In this document: positions 43,177 to 50,282 of the stretch, piece after piece
Layout of the letters: every line of letters begins with the position of its first letter
How positions within the stretch are numbered: the first letter of the stretch is position 1
Assembly: GCA_002452745.1 (NCBI GenBank)
Contig: DKFC01000051.1
Coordinates: 1 to 50,282, forward strand
Length of the DNA stretch: 50,282 bases
DNA from: Firmicutes bacterium UBA6806
GTDB lineage: Bacteria > Bacillota > Clostridia > Peptostreptococcales > Acidaminobacteraceae
Direction of reading: 5' to 3'
Position numbers and translations under genes: made by a program
The notes under the pieces: generated by a model
What the model was told of the DNA's origin: nothing
The model's input: the letters and a program-made list of their open reading frames with translations, nothing else
The model's database searches: none

Positions 43177-43191
43177 TGATAATCCTTATCA
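43177..43191. promoter_or_regulatory. Fur box of the methyltransferase/ABC operon
   Basis: TGATAATCCTTATCA, a 7-1-7 inverted repeat; on the minus strand TGATAAGGATTATCA differs from the consensus by one base. It abuts the -35 hexamer. Confidence 0.85.
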
Positions 43192-43256
43192 ATTGTTTTG
43201 GCTTTCAGAAAATTGCTCTTTCTTTAAATTTGTTGCCACTTAAAGGACAAAAAATG

Positions 43257-43297
43257 AAAAAACCCCTAAAGTCAATCTTTCGATTGCCTCTGGGGGA
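43257..43297 (-). terminator. Terminator after the gene at 43359-43817
   Basis: Minus strand CCCC...CAATC-GAAA-GATTG...GGGG, then TTTTTTC. It separates that gene from the Fur-controlled promoter. Confidence 0.8.
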
Positions 43298-43358
43298 ATT
43301 TCTCTGTCCTTCTCATAAAGTTTTCACATCTATAATGCTCTTAGTTGATGCTTGACCA

Positions 43359-43817
43359 CTAGTGGAACATATCGCTGGATAAGCCACTTTCAAGTGCTTC
43401 TAATTCTCTGGATATGGTCATCTGATCAAATCCATAGAACGTCATTTCATAAAGACAAATTGCCAAAATACTCTCGTTTGTTATGGAAAGTGTCGGGTCT
43501 ACAATAACAGAAGCGTTAATCCACTCTTCCCATCTTGCAAAACCCAGTGCAAATTGTAAATCCTGTTTGGCATCATACCCGGATACCACAACATATGCCT
43601 CTTCATCGACACTTTCTTCATAATCCTCATCTGAACTTGGATCGACAAGTCCTATGTGAATATCAAACTCATCAAATTTTCTGAGCGGCATGATCTCCAA
43701 TTGTTCATAAACGCGTTCATAATCATCTATTTGACTATCCGTTTCCGGATAAAGAATCATCAATTCGTTCAGAACGGCATCCCTGTCTGTGTTCATCATC
43801 AGTGTTTTAAGGTTCAT
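43359..43817 (-). CDS. Hypothetical acidic protein (possibly DUF6557 family)
   Basis: About 152 residues, soluble, strongly acidic (DPSSDEDYEESVDEEAY). The N-terminus (MNLKTLMMNTDRDAVLNELM) and the C-terminal FGFDQMTI-like helix region resemble small Firmicute proteins annotated as DUF6557, but this is recalled and unsearched. A ribosome site GAGGGG precedes the ATG. It is monocistronic. No catalytic motif was recognised. Confidence 0.7.
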   Translation of the reverse strand: MNLKTLMMNTDRDAVLNELMILYPETDSQIDDYERVYEQLEIMPLRKFDEFDIHIGLVDPSSDEDYEESVDEEAYVVVSGYDAKQDLQFALGFARWEEWINASVIVDPTLSITNESILAICLYEMTFYGFDQMTISRELEALESGLSSDMFH

Positions 43818-44023
43818 TTATTTACCCCTCTGTTAATCAATTCTCTGCTTTTATCAGAAACTGAGCACAGCGCTCAGACCTCCGATTCCACCATCTTTTA
43901 ATTTTATCATGTTTATCTGCGAAAAACACAATTTTTTTGCAATTCATGGTACAATATGAATAGGTTTTTTTCGCGCTCAGGACACCACCTGATGCACTTA
44001 ACTCAAATATTTGGAGGTATCTC

Positions 44024-44833
44024 ATGACTTATAAACTCGGCGTCATTGGCGCTGGAAATATGGCAAAGGCAATTGTCAAAGGGATTATAGCCTCTGGCAT
44101 TATTTCTGCAACTGACATCATCGCCAGTGCCAGATCACAGTCTACACTTGACTTGGTATCATCCAGTTTAGGGATTGATACAACACTTGACAATCAGAAG
44201 GTCGTCAGGGAATCCAGTTATATTCTCTTGGCCGTTAAGCCCTATATGATTGAATCTGTTCTAAAAGATGTCATAACCTGTCTTTCAGGCGAACAGACAT
44301 TGATTTCCATTGCAGCTGGTGTAACCCTTGAGCAACTTGAATCCATGACTGGAGGCAGTATTAAACTCTATAGAGCCATGCCAAATACCCCTGCCACTGT
44401 GAACGAGGGTATGACATCACTCTGCACCACTTTGTCACAATCTCTGTCTTCATCAAAATTCGTCTATGAAATTTTCAGCTCCATCGGAAAATGTGAGTGG
44501 ATTTCAGAAGCCCATATACATGCAGCGATTGCGGTTCACGGCTCTTCCCCTGCTTATGCCTACATGATGATTGAGGCCATGGGTGACGCAGGCGTCCTAC
44601 TTGGACTCTCTAGGGAACAATCCTATCGCATGGCGGCACAGAGCCTTCTTGGCGCAGCAAAGATGGTTTTGGAATCTGATTTGCATCCTGGCGCATTGAA
44701 AGATCAAGTCACCTCTCCCGGAGGCACGACTATTGAGGCCGTTGCCGCTCTTGAAAAAGGGGGATTTCGTTCCAGCCTAATAGAAGCTATGAAGCACTGT
44801 GCAGAAAAATCTATCGAAATGTCGAAACCATAG
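44024..44833 (+). CDS. proC: Pyrroline-5-carboxylate reductase
   Basis: About 269 residues. The Rossmann motif is GVIGAGNMAKA, with the substrate-site stretches LLAVKPY, YRAMPNTPA and HGSSPAYAYMMIEAM, and the dimerisation signature DQVTSPGGTTIEA. It reduces pyrroline-5-carboxylate to proline with NAD(P)H. GGAGG precedes the ATG. A degV gene starts 9 bp downstream. Proline and ornithine metabolism meet at this intermediate, so it may relate to the ornithine racemase at the start of the window, but the two are 41 kb apart. Confidence 0.96.
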   Translation: MTYKLGVIGAGNMAKAIVKGIIASGIISATDIIASARSQSTLDLVSSSLGIDTTLDNQKVVRESSYILLAVKPYMIESVLKDVITCLSGEQTLISIAAGVTLEQLESMTGGSIKLYRAMPNTPATVNEGMTSLCTTLSQSLSSSKFVYEIFSSIGKCEWISEAHIHAAIAVHGSSPAYAYMMIEAMGDAGVLLGLSREQSYRMAAQSLLGAAKMVLESDLHPGALKDQVTSPGGTTIEAVAALEKGGFRSSLIEAMKHCAEKSIEMSKP

Positions 44834-44842
44834 GGAGGTTTT

Positions 44843-45796
44843 ATGATTAAACTCGTTGCCGATTCAACTTGTGATTTATCTTCTGAAATATGCCTTGCAT
44901 ATGATGTGAGCATTGCACCCTTGACTATTCACATCGATGGAAAGTGTTATCGCGATGGTGTGGATATAGATGCAAACACGTTCTTCTCAAATTTGACAGA
45001 ATACAACACGCACCCAACAACTGCCATGCCTTCTCCAGCATCTTTTATCAGCTTATTTGAAGACGCTTATGATTCTGGCAAAAGAGAGATTCTCTGTATC
45101 TGCATGTCACGAAAGACAAGCGGCTCCTATCAATCGGCAGTCATCGCCAAAGATTATTTCATCGAAGCTCATCCTGAAATGGATTATAAAATACATGTTG
45201 TGGACTCAACTGGAATGAGCCACGGCAGTGGCTGGCTTATTGTAAAAGCAGGAAGGCTGGCACAATCGGGAATGCCGTTCGACAAGATCGTCAACTTTAT
45301 AGAAACCTACAAGCGAAATGTCAAGCACTTCCTATCAGTGGATGATTTAGACAATCTCGTGAGAAGCGGTCGACTAAAAGCGCCAAGCGCCCTGATTGGG
45401 AAAATGCTCAAAGTTAGACCTATAATGTCTATGAGAGACGGCGAAGGTGCCATTGTCGGCAAGGAACGAGGACGTAAAAAAGTGCTTCAACACTACATTG
45501 ATGCTTTTAACGAAAGGGTCAACTTAGACCTTACCGATTTTGTCATCGTCGGTTATACCACTGACAAGGCTTATGCTGACAACCTCATCAATCTTCTCCA
45601 CAGTCATACGGCGTTCAGGGGAGATATCTTGCTGATGCAGATGGGCGTTGCGGTAGGGACACATGTGGGTCTTGGCGGCCTTTCCTTCTACTTCTTAGAA
45701 AAACCACACATCCACGACGGCCTTTTCTACAATAATTTTAAGAATATCGTCGAAGAATCCAAGCAAAAATTTGGAAAAACGCCAACGGCACATTGA
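44843..45796 (+). CDS. DegV family fatty-acid-binding protein
   Basis: About 317 residues. N-terminal ADSTCDLS, the fatty-acid-binding SRKTSGSYQSA with the key serine, and late LGGLSFYFLEKP features place it in the DegV family (FakB-like), which carry fatty acids to the kinase FakA for phosphorylation. The C-terminal half is somewhat longer than in typical 280-residue members. The gene is 9 bp after proC with GGGAGG upstream, and the pair ends at a strong terminator. Confidence 0.92.
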   Translation: MIKLVADSTCDLSSEICLAYDVSIAPLTIHIDGKCYRDGVDIDANTFFSNLTEYNTHPTTAMPSPASFISLFEDAYDSGKREILCICMSRKTSGSYQSAVIAKDYFIEAHPEMDYKIHVVDSTGMSHGSGWLIVKAGRLAQSGMPFDKIVNFIETYKRNVKHFLSVDDLDNLVRSGRLKAPSALIGKMLKVRPIMSMRDGEGAIVGKERGRKKVLQHYIDAFNERVNLDLTDFVIVGYTTDKAYADNLINLLHSHTAFRGDILLMQMGVAVGTHVGLGGLSFYFLEKPHIHDGLFYNNFKNIVEESKQKFGKTPTAH

Positions 45797-45807
45797 TACT
45801 CAAGACC

Positions 45808-45848
45808 TAAAAAACTGCCCACAGACCTGACTCTGTGGGCAGTTTTTT
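45808..45848. terminator. Bidirectional terminator between degV and marR
   Basis: AAAACTGCCCACAGA and TCTGTGGGCAGTTTT with A and T runs around a six-base loop; serves both convergent genes. Confidence 0.93.
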
Positions 45849-45871
45849 AATGCTGACTTGATTTCGAAACT

Positions 45872-46309
45872 CTATTCTCGTTCATTAAAATTGTTATTCA
45901 GCTTCTTGAGAAGTCTGAGAAGCGTTTCCTTTTCCTCTTCAGTAAACCCCCTATAGGCAGCTGTATTAATTGATTTAGAAATCTTATGATAGACAGGTTC
46001 AAACGCAATTCCCTTATCGGTTAAGACAATATAAACCACACGTCGATCTTCTTTGCAGTACTCTTTTCTGATGTACTTTCTCTCAATTAAGCGATTGACA
46101 AGCACAGTTACAGTGGACTTGTCCTTATTTACCAATTGGCTGATTTCTGTCATTTTCAGCTTACCCTCATGTTCATATAAGGCCGTTAAAATATTGCCAT
46201 ATGACGGTACTAGGTCATCAATGCCATTGAGATCCAATTGCTTTTCAATAAACTTCTGCATTTTCTTCTTCGTCTTACTAATGAAATAGACAATGTATTT
46301 ATCCTTCAC
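45872..46309 (-). CDS. MarR family transcriptional regulator
   Basis: About 145 residues. The winged helix-turn-helix shows TEISQLVNKDKSTVTVLVNRLIERKYI and the wing KEDRRVVYIVLTDKG (both quoted within limits). A long N-terminal helix with CTK-like basic residues precedes it. The start is probably the GTG at 46307-46309, with GAGGAGG spaced seven bases away; a GTG two codons earlier touches the site. Promoter TTGAAA-N17-TATAAT lies directly upstream with almost no leader. The probable target is the perfect 20-bp palindrome at 46400-46419 in the divergent promoter. Confidence 0.9.
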   Translation of the reverse strand: MKDKYIVYFISKTKKKMQKFIEKQLDLNGIDDLVPSYGNILTALYEHEGKLKMTEISQLVNKDKSTVTVLVNRLIERKYIRKEYCKEDRRVVYIVLTDKGIAFEPVYHKISKSINTAAYRGFTEEEKETLLRLLKKLNNNFNERE

Positions 46310-46329
46310 TGACACCCCTCCTCATCCAC

Positions 46330-46358
46330 ATTATACGGTATTGAACCCAAAGTTTCAA
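46330..46358 (-). promoter_or_regulatory. Promoter of marR
   Basis: TTGAAA (complement of 46353-46358), 17 bp, TATAAT (complement of 46330-46335). Transcription starts near 46323, leaving almost no leader before GAGGAGG. Confidence 0.75.
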
Positions 46359-46363
46359 TTTGT

Positions 46364-46392
46364 TTGACATCAGAATTTAAACATGCTATATT
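46364..46392 (+). promoter_or_regulatory. Divergent promoter with no recognisable downstream gene
   Basis: TTGACA (46364-46369), 17 bp, TATATT (46387-46392). It faces rightward into a region with no supported plus-strand ORF before the terminator at 46682. Confidence 0.65.
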
Positions 46393-46399
46393 ATTTGTA

Positions 46400-46419
46400 A
46401 TAGTTTTATATAAAACTAT
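46400..46419. promoter_or_regulatory. MarR-type operator palindrome
   Basis: ATAGTTTTATATAAAACTAT is a perfect 20-bp palindrome at the predicted start point of the plus-strand promoter, 91 bp upstream of the marR start. Confidence 0.75.
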
Positions 46420-46444
46420 CTAGCTCAGTTATCCCAAAAGAAAA

Positions 46445-46627
46445 TTACATGACATAGACTCCGTCGAATGTGGTTATGAAAAACGACTCGGTATTTGGAA
46501 GTTGCTTGAGAGCAGCTGGGACATCATAGAGACCTTCAAATTGGTCAATAAAATAAGAATTGCCTGAAACGATAGATGCCATGCTAGCCAGTAAACACTC
46601 AGGTCGTACAATTGTAAAGATAGACTC
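46445..46627 (-). pseudogene. Possible small gene remnant with a frameshift at its start
   Basis: An open frame of 60 codons on the minus strand, from GAG (46625-46627) to TAA (46445-46447), with protein-like composition (ESIFTIVRPECLLASM, then FIDQFEGLYDVPAALKQL, then ESFFITTFDGVYVM). It lacks a start in frame except an internal ATG at 46580-46582. An ATG with AGGGGG upstream (46627-46629) lies at its head in another frame; one missing base after that ATG would join them into about 61 residues. I recognise no family. It could be chance, a decayed gene, or translated from another start. The rest of the roughly 400-bp gap holds only the marR control region. Confidence 0.35.
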
Positions 46628-46681
46628 ATACTAGAGTCCCCCTAAATTTATAAGCTACGCTCCAAATACCTTTTTTGAAAT

Positions 46682-46712
46682 AAAAAATGCCGCTGTTTTT
46701 TACAGCGGCATG
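46682..46712 (-). terminator. Terminator after the Cys-cluster protein gene
   Basis: Minus strand ATGCCGCTG / CAGCGGCAT, then TTTTTTATT, directly after the stop codon at 46717. Confidence 0.88.
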
Positions 46713-46716
46713 CTAT

Positions 46717-47427
46717 TTATTTGACAGCGACATTTATATTTTTTAACATCTCTCGTTTAAGCTCATCTAACAGAGTCCTATTGACGATTTCAAAGCTTTG
46801 CTCCAGAATGACTTCATCCACGAAAAAGCCCACCAAATGCGCATTCATTGAAAGATCTTCAATGCCACCTTCAAAATACAGTCTGCTATCCAGCTGAATC
46901 AATCGGTCATAAAGAGCGTTAACTGCCTCTTCATCCAGTGTACTCGTCCTCACATACGACTGGCAGTACCCAATTTTATGCGCTGTCACACGCCTTGGCA
47001 ATCGCAGTCCCTCTGATTTGAAAAGTGACCGTTGAACACTCTGATTCTGTAGCTGTATGCGTCTAAAATTCTCCGCATAGGCCTCTTCAGTCCGGTTTCC
47101 AAAGATTCTGCACGGTAGCGGTCTCGCCTGATAAATACTGCACTTTTCTCCTTCTAAAAAGGGACATTTCATGGCGTCAACCCATTCTCTAAGAAAAAAT
47201 CTGAGCAGTCGGTCACTTCTGTCTTTTGTCACCGAAACGTCACCCTCTTGATTTAAAAAGTACGTGGCTATAATATTGAGTCCTTCCACATTTGAAAGAT
47301 TAACGGACTCATGGCAACACCTTGTGCAGCCGTCACACGTTCCAGATGGAACCGCTTTATAAATTAAATCCAGCGATTTAAATAATCCTAACTGTTCCGA
47401 CACTTCGATTTTTTGTTTTAAATTCAT
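46717..47427 (-). CDS. YkgJ-type cysteine cluster protein
   Basis: About 236 residues. Cysteines occur as CDGCTRCCHE near residue 33 and CPFLEGEKCSIYQARPLPCRIF near 88-108 (quoted in parts), the pattern of the YkgJ CxxCxxxxC-type family thought to bind zinc or an iron-sulfur cluster. No membrane segment is present. It starts 9 bp after a PAP2 phosphatase gene, so the two are cotranscribed. No function is established for the family. Confidence 0.85.
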   Translation of the reverse strand: MNLKQKIEVSEQLGLFKSLDLIYKAVPSGTCDGCTRCCHESVNLSNVEGLNIIATYFLNQEGDVSVTKDRSDRLLRFFLREWVDAMKCPFLEGEKCSIYQARPLPCRIFGNRTEEAYAENFRRIQLQNQSVQRSLFKSEGLRLPRRVTAHKIGYCQSYVRTSTLDEEAVNALYDRLIQLDSRLYFEGGIEDLSMNAHLVGFFVDEVILEQSFEIVNRTLLDELKREMLKNINVAVK

Positions 47428-47436
47428 TCTACCACC

Positions 47437-48297
47437 TTAAAATATTCTGTGCTTTGAAAGCCTGAATAGGACAAATAGAGCTGGTGCGCCAGCTGTCGCC
47501 CAGAGCAAAAGCACAAAGTACCTTGCAAAAATCATCATATCAGTACTTGGAAGCACTGCCTTTAAACCCATATAAATGCCGACAAATCCAGCTATTCCCA
47601 TAATATATTTCAGAATTTGGTGTTCCAATGAACCCCTTGTATCAAAATTGATAAAGTTCTCTTCAAACCAATACCCTACCAGATAACCCGCTAAAATACC
47701 AGCTCCTTTCAAATAGCTCTCTGACTTAAAGATGAATAGGGAGGCCAGTGTTAAAACCAGTATAATAAAATAAGGCAGATAATCGCCTTCTAAATAATTT
47801 CGCTGATAGATTCGGTTGACAATTTGAACGATAATCCACGCCACCAAAATTGCACCTAAAACATCTTTAGGCCAGTGAAGTCCCAAGTAAAGTCTGGAAA
47901 ATGCCACCGCCAGAATCGCCACAACACCGACTGCCTTTATCCCAATTCCCTTAAAAAGCGACATAATAGAGAACATAAAGACTGAAATCGTCTGCGTGTG
48001 ACCGCTTGGAAAGGAACTTCCATTTGCAGTGTGAATTCTCAGGCTCCTAATGCCTTCAACACCTATGGGTCTAACCGCATCAAAAGCCTCTTTTAAAAGG
48101 CCGTTTACCGTAACAGAGAGCGTCAGGGCAAGTAAGATTCGTCTGGTCTGTTCCTTGTTGACACACCAATAAAAAAGGGACAGTAAAACAATATAAATAT
48201 AGGACTCACCTAGCACGGTTATCGCCTCAAACATCTGATCTAAAAAGGGGGTGCTGAATGTCTGAATCCATGAAATGAATTTTATCTCAATAGGCAT
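47437..48297 (-). CDS. PAP2 family membrane phosphatase
   Basis: About 286 residues with six or more membrane helices. The three phosphatase motifs are present: KEAFDAVRP, FPSGHTQT and SRLYLGLHWPKDV. It probably removes phosphate from a lipid such as undecaprenyl pyrophosphate or phosphatidic acid at the outer membrane face. The C-terminal membrane extension (about 110 residues after motif 3) is typical of a clostridial subgroup. GGAGG precedes the ATG. It leads the operon with the cysteine cluster protein. Confidence 0.92.
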   Translation of the reverse strand: MPIEIKFISWIQTFSTPFLDQMFEAITVLGESYIYIVLLSLFYWCVNKEQTRRILLALTLSVTVNGLLKEAFDAVRPIGVEGIRSLRIHTANGSSFPSGHTQTISVFMFSIMSLFKGIGIKAVGVVAILAVAFSRLYLGLHWPKDVLGAILVAWIIVQIVNRIYQRNYLEGDYLPYFIILVLTLASLFIFKSESYLKGAGILAGYLVGYWFEENFINFDTRGSLEHQILKYIMGIAGFVGIYMGLKAVLPSTDMMIFARYFVLLLWATAGAPALFVLFRLSKHRIF

Positions 48298-48480
48298 GTC
48301 TTCCTCCTCGCTCTAATTGCCGTACTTCTATTTTAACAAATGAGCTCCAAAGTGACAACCAAAATACCAGTGAATTTCCAGTGTTAATCCTTTATTATGT
48401 AGAGTTCTTAATCTTTCTTAACAATTGATATTTTAAAGCCCTTTCATGGTATATTTATAAGAAGTTTAAGGAGGGACGAC

Positions 48481-48711
48481 ATGAATAAAATTAAAAATTA
48501 TCTAGTTACGAGCTCACCTCTAAGGAAAGTTTCTGATATTCTATTTGTTTTCGCTGTCGGTCTAAGCGCTTATACCTTGGGCATTACATATCAGGCCAAG
48601 GCTTCGGGATTTTGTCCCATCAATGCAAATCGGGATTTATTTTATATCTCCATCGCCTTATTAATGGCTTCCTTCATCATGACATTCTTCGAAAAGAGAA
48701 AAAACCGGTAA
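48481..48711 (+). CDS. Small two-helix membrane protein
   Basis: About 76 residues with two predicted membrane helices (DILFVFAVGLSAYTLGITY and ISIALLMASFIMTFF) separated by a short loop with one cysteine (SGFCPIN). It is positively charged at both ends. AAGGAGGG precedes the ATG. No family was recognised. Its TAA stop lies inside the left copy of a duplicated terminator hairpin that abuts repeat element copy 2. Confidence 0.7.
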   Translation: MNKIKNYLVTSSPLRKVSDILFVFAVGLSAYTLGITYQAKASGFCPINANRDLFYISIALLMASFIMTFFEKRKNR

Positions 48712-48720
48712 AACCGATTT
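48702..48720 (+). repeat. Left, degenerate copy of a duplicated terminator hairpin
   Basis: AAACCGGTAAAACCGATTT, matching 48872-48890 at 18 of 19 positions. The T run is short and the stem has one changed base, so it is probably a weaker terminator than the right copy. Confidence 0.75.
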
Positions 48721-48870
48721 CAGCTTGGCGACAAAAGCCAATTACGGCGTCAAATTCAAAAGCCCGCCTTCTTACGTATGTCTAAATACGCTGCGAATGC
48801 AGGCTTTTTCATTTCCTTGTCCTTGACATTTCTCGACAAGCTCACATCCTGTAGACTTTGTCTACAGTCT
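48718..48870 (-). repeat. Dispersed structured repeat element, copy 2 (inverted)
   Basis: Reverse-oriented copy of 23698-23850, the same 153 bp length with about 16 mismatches. The inverted repeats lie at 48722-48739 and 48825-48842, pairing at 14 of 18 positions. The hairpin CTGTAGAC-AAA-GTCTACAG is perfect here (complement of 48849-48867). It follows the small membrane protein gene and is read in the opposite direction to it, unlike copy 1. No ORF or transposase is associated. Confidence 0.85.
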
Positions 48871-48871
48871 G

Positions 48872-48894
48872 AAACCGGTAAAACCGGTTTTTTT
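48872..48894. terminator. Right copy of the duplicated terminator
   Basis: AAACCGGT-AA-AACCGGTTT followed by T residues. It is well placed to end both the gene at 48481-48711 (+) and the lipoprotein gene from 49936 (-), whose stop codon lies in the T run. Confidence 0.8.
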
Positions 48895-49936
48895 AGTATA
48901 AGCTGTCAACTTTTAAGTTGATGTCATCTCGAATGCCTTCGGATATCGGGAAGAGTTGTTCCGTCTTTTCAAGACTGCCGAACATGTCTTCTCTCTTTTC
49001 TTCAATCACTTTCAAAATTCTAGTGGCTGCCTCTGTTGTAAGTGGGTGCGAGTTATCTGATACAATGGCTTGGTAGAAGTCTACAGCCTCTTGTTTAGGA
49101 TAGTAATCATCGCCGAGCAATCCATTAAAAGTATTTGGATTCACTGTATTCCAAAGTGCCACATTGAAGAGTATTCTAGTTTGTTCCACCATCTCAGGCG
49201 AAACTGCCTTTAATGCCGCAGCATGATCCGTCAAGAACGTCTCATATTGATAAAGTCTGTCTTTAAGTGTTTCAAGGTCCACATTTAGATGTTCCTCAAC
49301 TGTCAATGGATTTTTTAATTCCTCTGCCATGATGTCACAGTATGTTATGACTGTATCACTTACTTTACCTGAATAGAGTGATTGTAGTTCGACATAGTCT
49401 ACTTGCGGGTAGTATACGCCCTCGCCTCTCATAATCGCATATCCCGAATCAAATGCCGATTTAAGCACTTCTCGATGGGCTTCATCTTGAATTTTGTCCA
49501 AAAGTTGATATCTATCTGCACCATAAACAATATGAGGCGCCTCTGAACCGCTCGCACTTACAATTTCATCGCTAAGCCCTTGAACCGCATCGCTATAAAA
49601 AATATCAATGGCATCTCCTAGGTGATCCGTTAAGTACTTGTGATGCATTGCAAATAGTTCTGTCATTTGACTTTCATTAAACATGCTCATATAATTGGGC
49701 AAAACAGAGACATATTCGTTGATTCGCCCTTCGTTGATGAGCTGTTCAAGGGCGCTAAATTCCTTCGCCGCATCGGTTTCAGCCGCTTCGCTTTCGTTTG
49801 AATTGCCGCCTGTTTCAACAGTTTGTTCTGCATTTGGTGTGCCACCAGCTTCTTCAGCAGGCGCCGTTCCATTTGCACCGCATCCCGTCATAAGCAAGCT
49901 AAACACAGTAATACCTATCATTAATTTACGTTTCAT
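48893..49936 (-). CDS. Hypothetical lipoprotein
   Basis: About 347 residues. The signal peptide ends at the lipobox LLMTGC. A Glu/Ala/Gly-rich linker of about 40 residues follows, then a mostly helical domain of about 290 residues with no recognised motif. I chose the ATG at 49934-49936 because it starts the signal peptide; no good ribosome site precedes it. A seven-codon frame at 49926-49949 does have GAGAGGG upstream and ends eight bases inside the gene, so translation may be coupled. An in-frame ATG 11 codons upstream is the alternative. The function is unknown. Confidence 0.75.
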   Translation of the reverse strand: MKRKLMIGITVFSLLMTGCGANGTAPAEEAGGTPNAEQTVETGGNSNESEAAETDAAKEFSALEQLINEGRINEYVSVLPNYMSMFNESQMTELFAMHHKYLTDHLGDAIDIFYSDAVQGLSDEIVSASGSEAPHIVYGADRYQLLDKIQDEAHREVLKSAFDSGYAIMRGEGVYYPQVDYVELQSLYSGKVSDTVITYCDIMAEELKNPLTVEEHLNVDLETLKDRLYQYETFLTDHAAALKAVSPEMVEQTRILFNVALWNTVNPNTFNGLLGDDYYPKQEAVDFYQAIVSDNSHPLTTEAATRILKVIEEKREDMFGSLEKTEQLFPISEGIRDDINLKVDSLY

Positions 49937-50282
49937 TGCTATCACACATAAACAGTCCCTCTCTCTCATTTAGGACTGTTTTCCCTTCTTTTTTGTTTTA
50001 TTCAGTCAACTTTTCCTATCGACTTTTATATCATATCACCAAAATATGTATAACTTATGTCCATTGCATTGTAATTGGATTAAAAAGTTTGTGTGCTTTT
50101 AACAAAGCCTCTCTTCTTTACCACGCCCTTATTATAGATTGCCACCTCTTTTGGAACCCAAAATCTTTCCCATCTTCACTGGTTGTTCACCCTTTGTAAA
50201 TTTCTCATAAAATAATAGATAATTCTGATTATATGCCCTCTAATTTGATATAATTATCCTGAATTATTCATCCAGTTATGAG
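49937..50282. other. Intergenic region upstream of the lipoprotein gene, end of window
   Basis: No supported gene. The minus strand is AT-rich with -10-like TATAAA near 50026-50031 and a TTGACT nearer the gene. Nothing else was recognised; the open frames here are short and lack ribosome sites. Confidence 0.5.

Noticed and set aside
49936..50199. Open plus-strand frame of 87 codons at the window end
   Set aside because: No ribosome site, Ser/Phe/Leu-rich translation typical of AT-rich antisense sequence.
1..50282. tRNA, rRNA, CRISPR arrays, integrase or transposase genes
   Set aside because: Looked for conserved tRNA arms, repeat-spacer periodicity and recombinase motifs on both strands and found none.

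Overview
The window looks like a chromosomal segment of a low-to-moderate G+C, motile, anaerobic Firmicute of the class Clostridia. A Fusibacter- or Acidaminobacter-like genus is a guess from gene content, not a demonstrated placement. The evidence is Gram-positive style ribosome binding sites (GGAGG) before nearly every gene, a T-box leader, lipoprotein signal peptides, an LCP cell-wall enzyme, two chemoreceptors, an HD-GYP protein behind a sigma-D-like promoter, and an ornithine racemase like that of amino-acid-fermenting clostridia. No rRNA, tRNA, CRISPR array, phage region or transposase gene was found.

Layout. 1-7.2 kb (minus strand): ornithine racemase plus a Cache-domain histidine kinase, a chemoreceptor, and a class I lysyl-tRNA synthetase behind a T-box leader. 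7.3-10.4 kb: an exported M23 endopeptidase converges on an HD-GYP protein. 10.4-15.6 kb (minus): a housekeeping run of cysteine desulfurase, mnmA, an MFS transporter, a deoxynucleoside kinase and a phosphoesterase. 15.7-15.9 kb: a promoter, a Fur box and a terminator with no ORF between them, a candidate iron-regulated small RNA. 15.9-26.2 kb: a 2H phosphoesterase, a receiver plus large chemoreceptor, several unrecognised envelope proteins, MscS, YitT and an LCP protein.

26.3-30.5 kb (minus): an NhaC-type antiporter and an alanine-dehydrogenase-family enzyme behind a near-perfect sigma-54 promoter, with a RocR-like sigma-54 activator upstream. 30.7-35.9 kb (minus): a zinc module, znuA-znuC-znuB-zur plus a permease/TIGR03943-type pair, with three copies of a TGCAAAT-N-ATTTGCA operator. 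36.0-43.2 kb: an iron-type module with an AraC regulator facing a five-gene operon (SAM methyltransferase, Opp/Nik-type binding protein, two permeases, double ATPase). TGATAAT-G-ATTATCA Fur boxes sit at both outer promoters. 43.3-50.3 kb: proC-degV, a MarR regulator beside an apparently orphaned promoter/operator, a Cys-cluster protein with a PAP2 phosphatase, a small membrane protein and a lipoprotein.

The most novel signal is a 153-bp structured element present twice, at 23698-23850 and inverted at 48718-48870. It has imperfect 18-bp terminal inverted repeats, a foldback interior and a hairpin at one end. Each copy lies between two direct copies of a different rho-independent terminator hairpin. 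This looks like a MITE-like element that inserts at transcription terminators and duplicates them.
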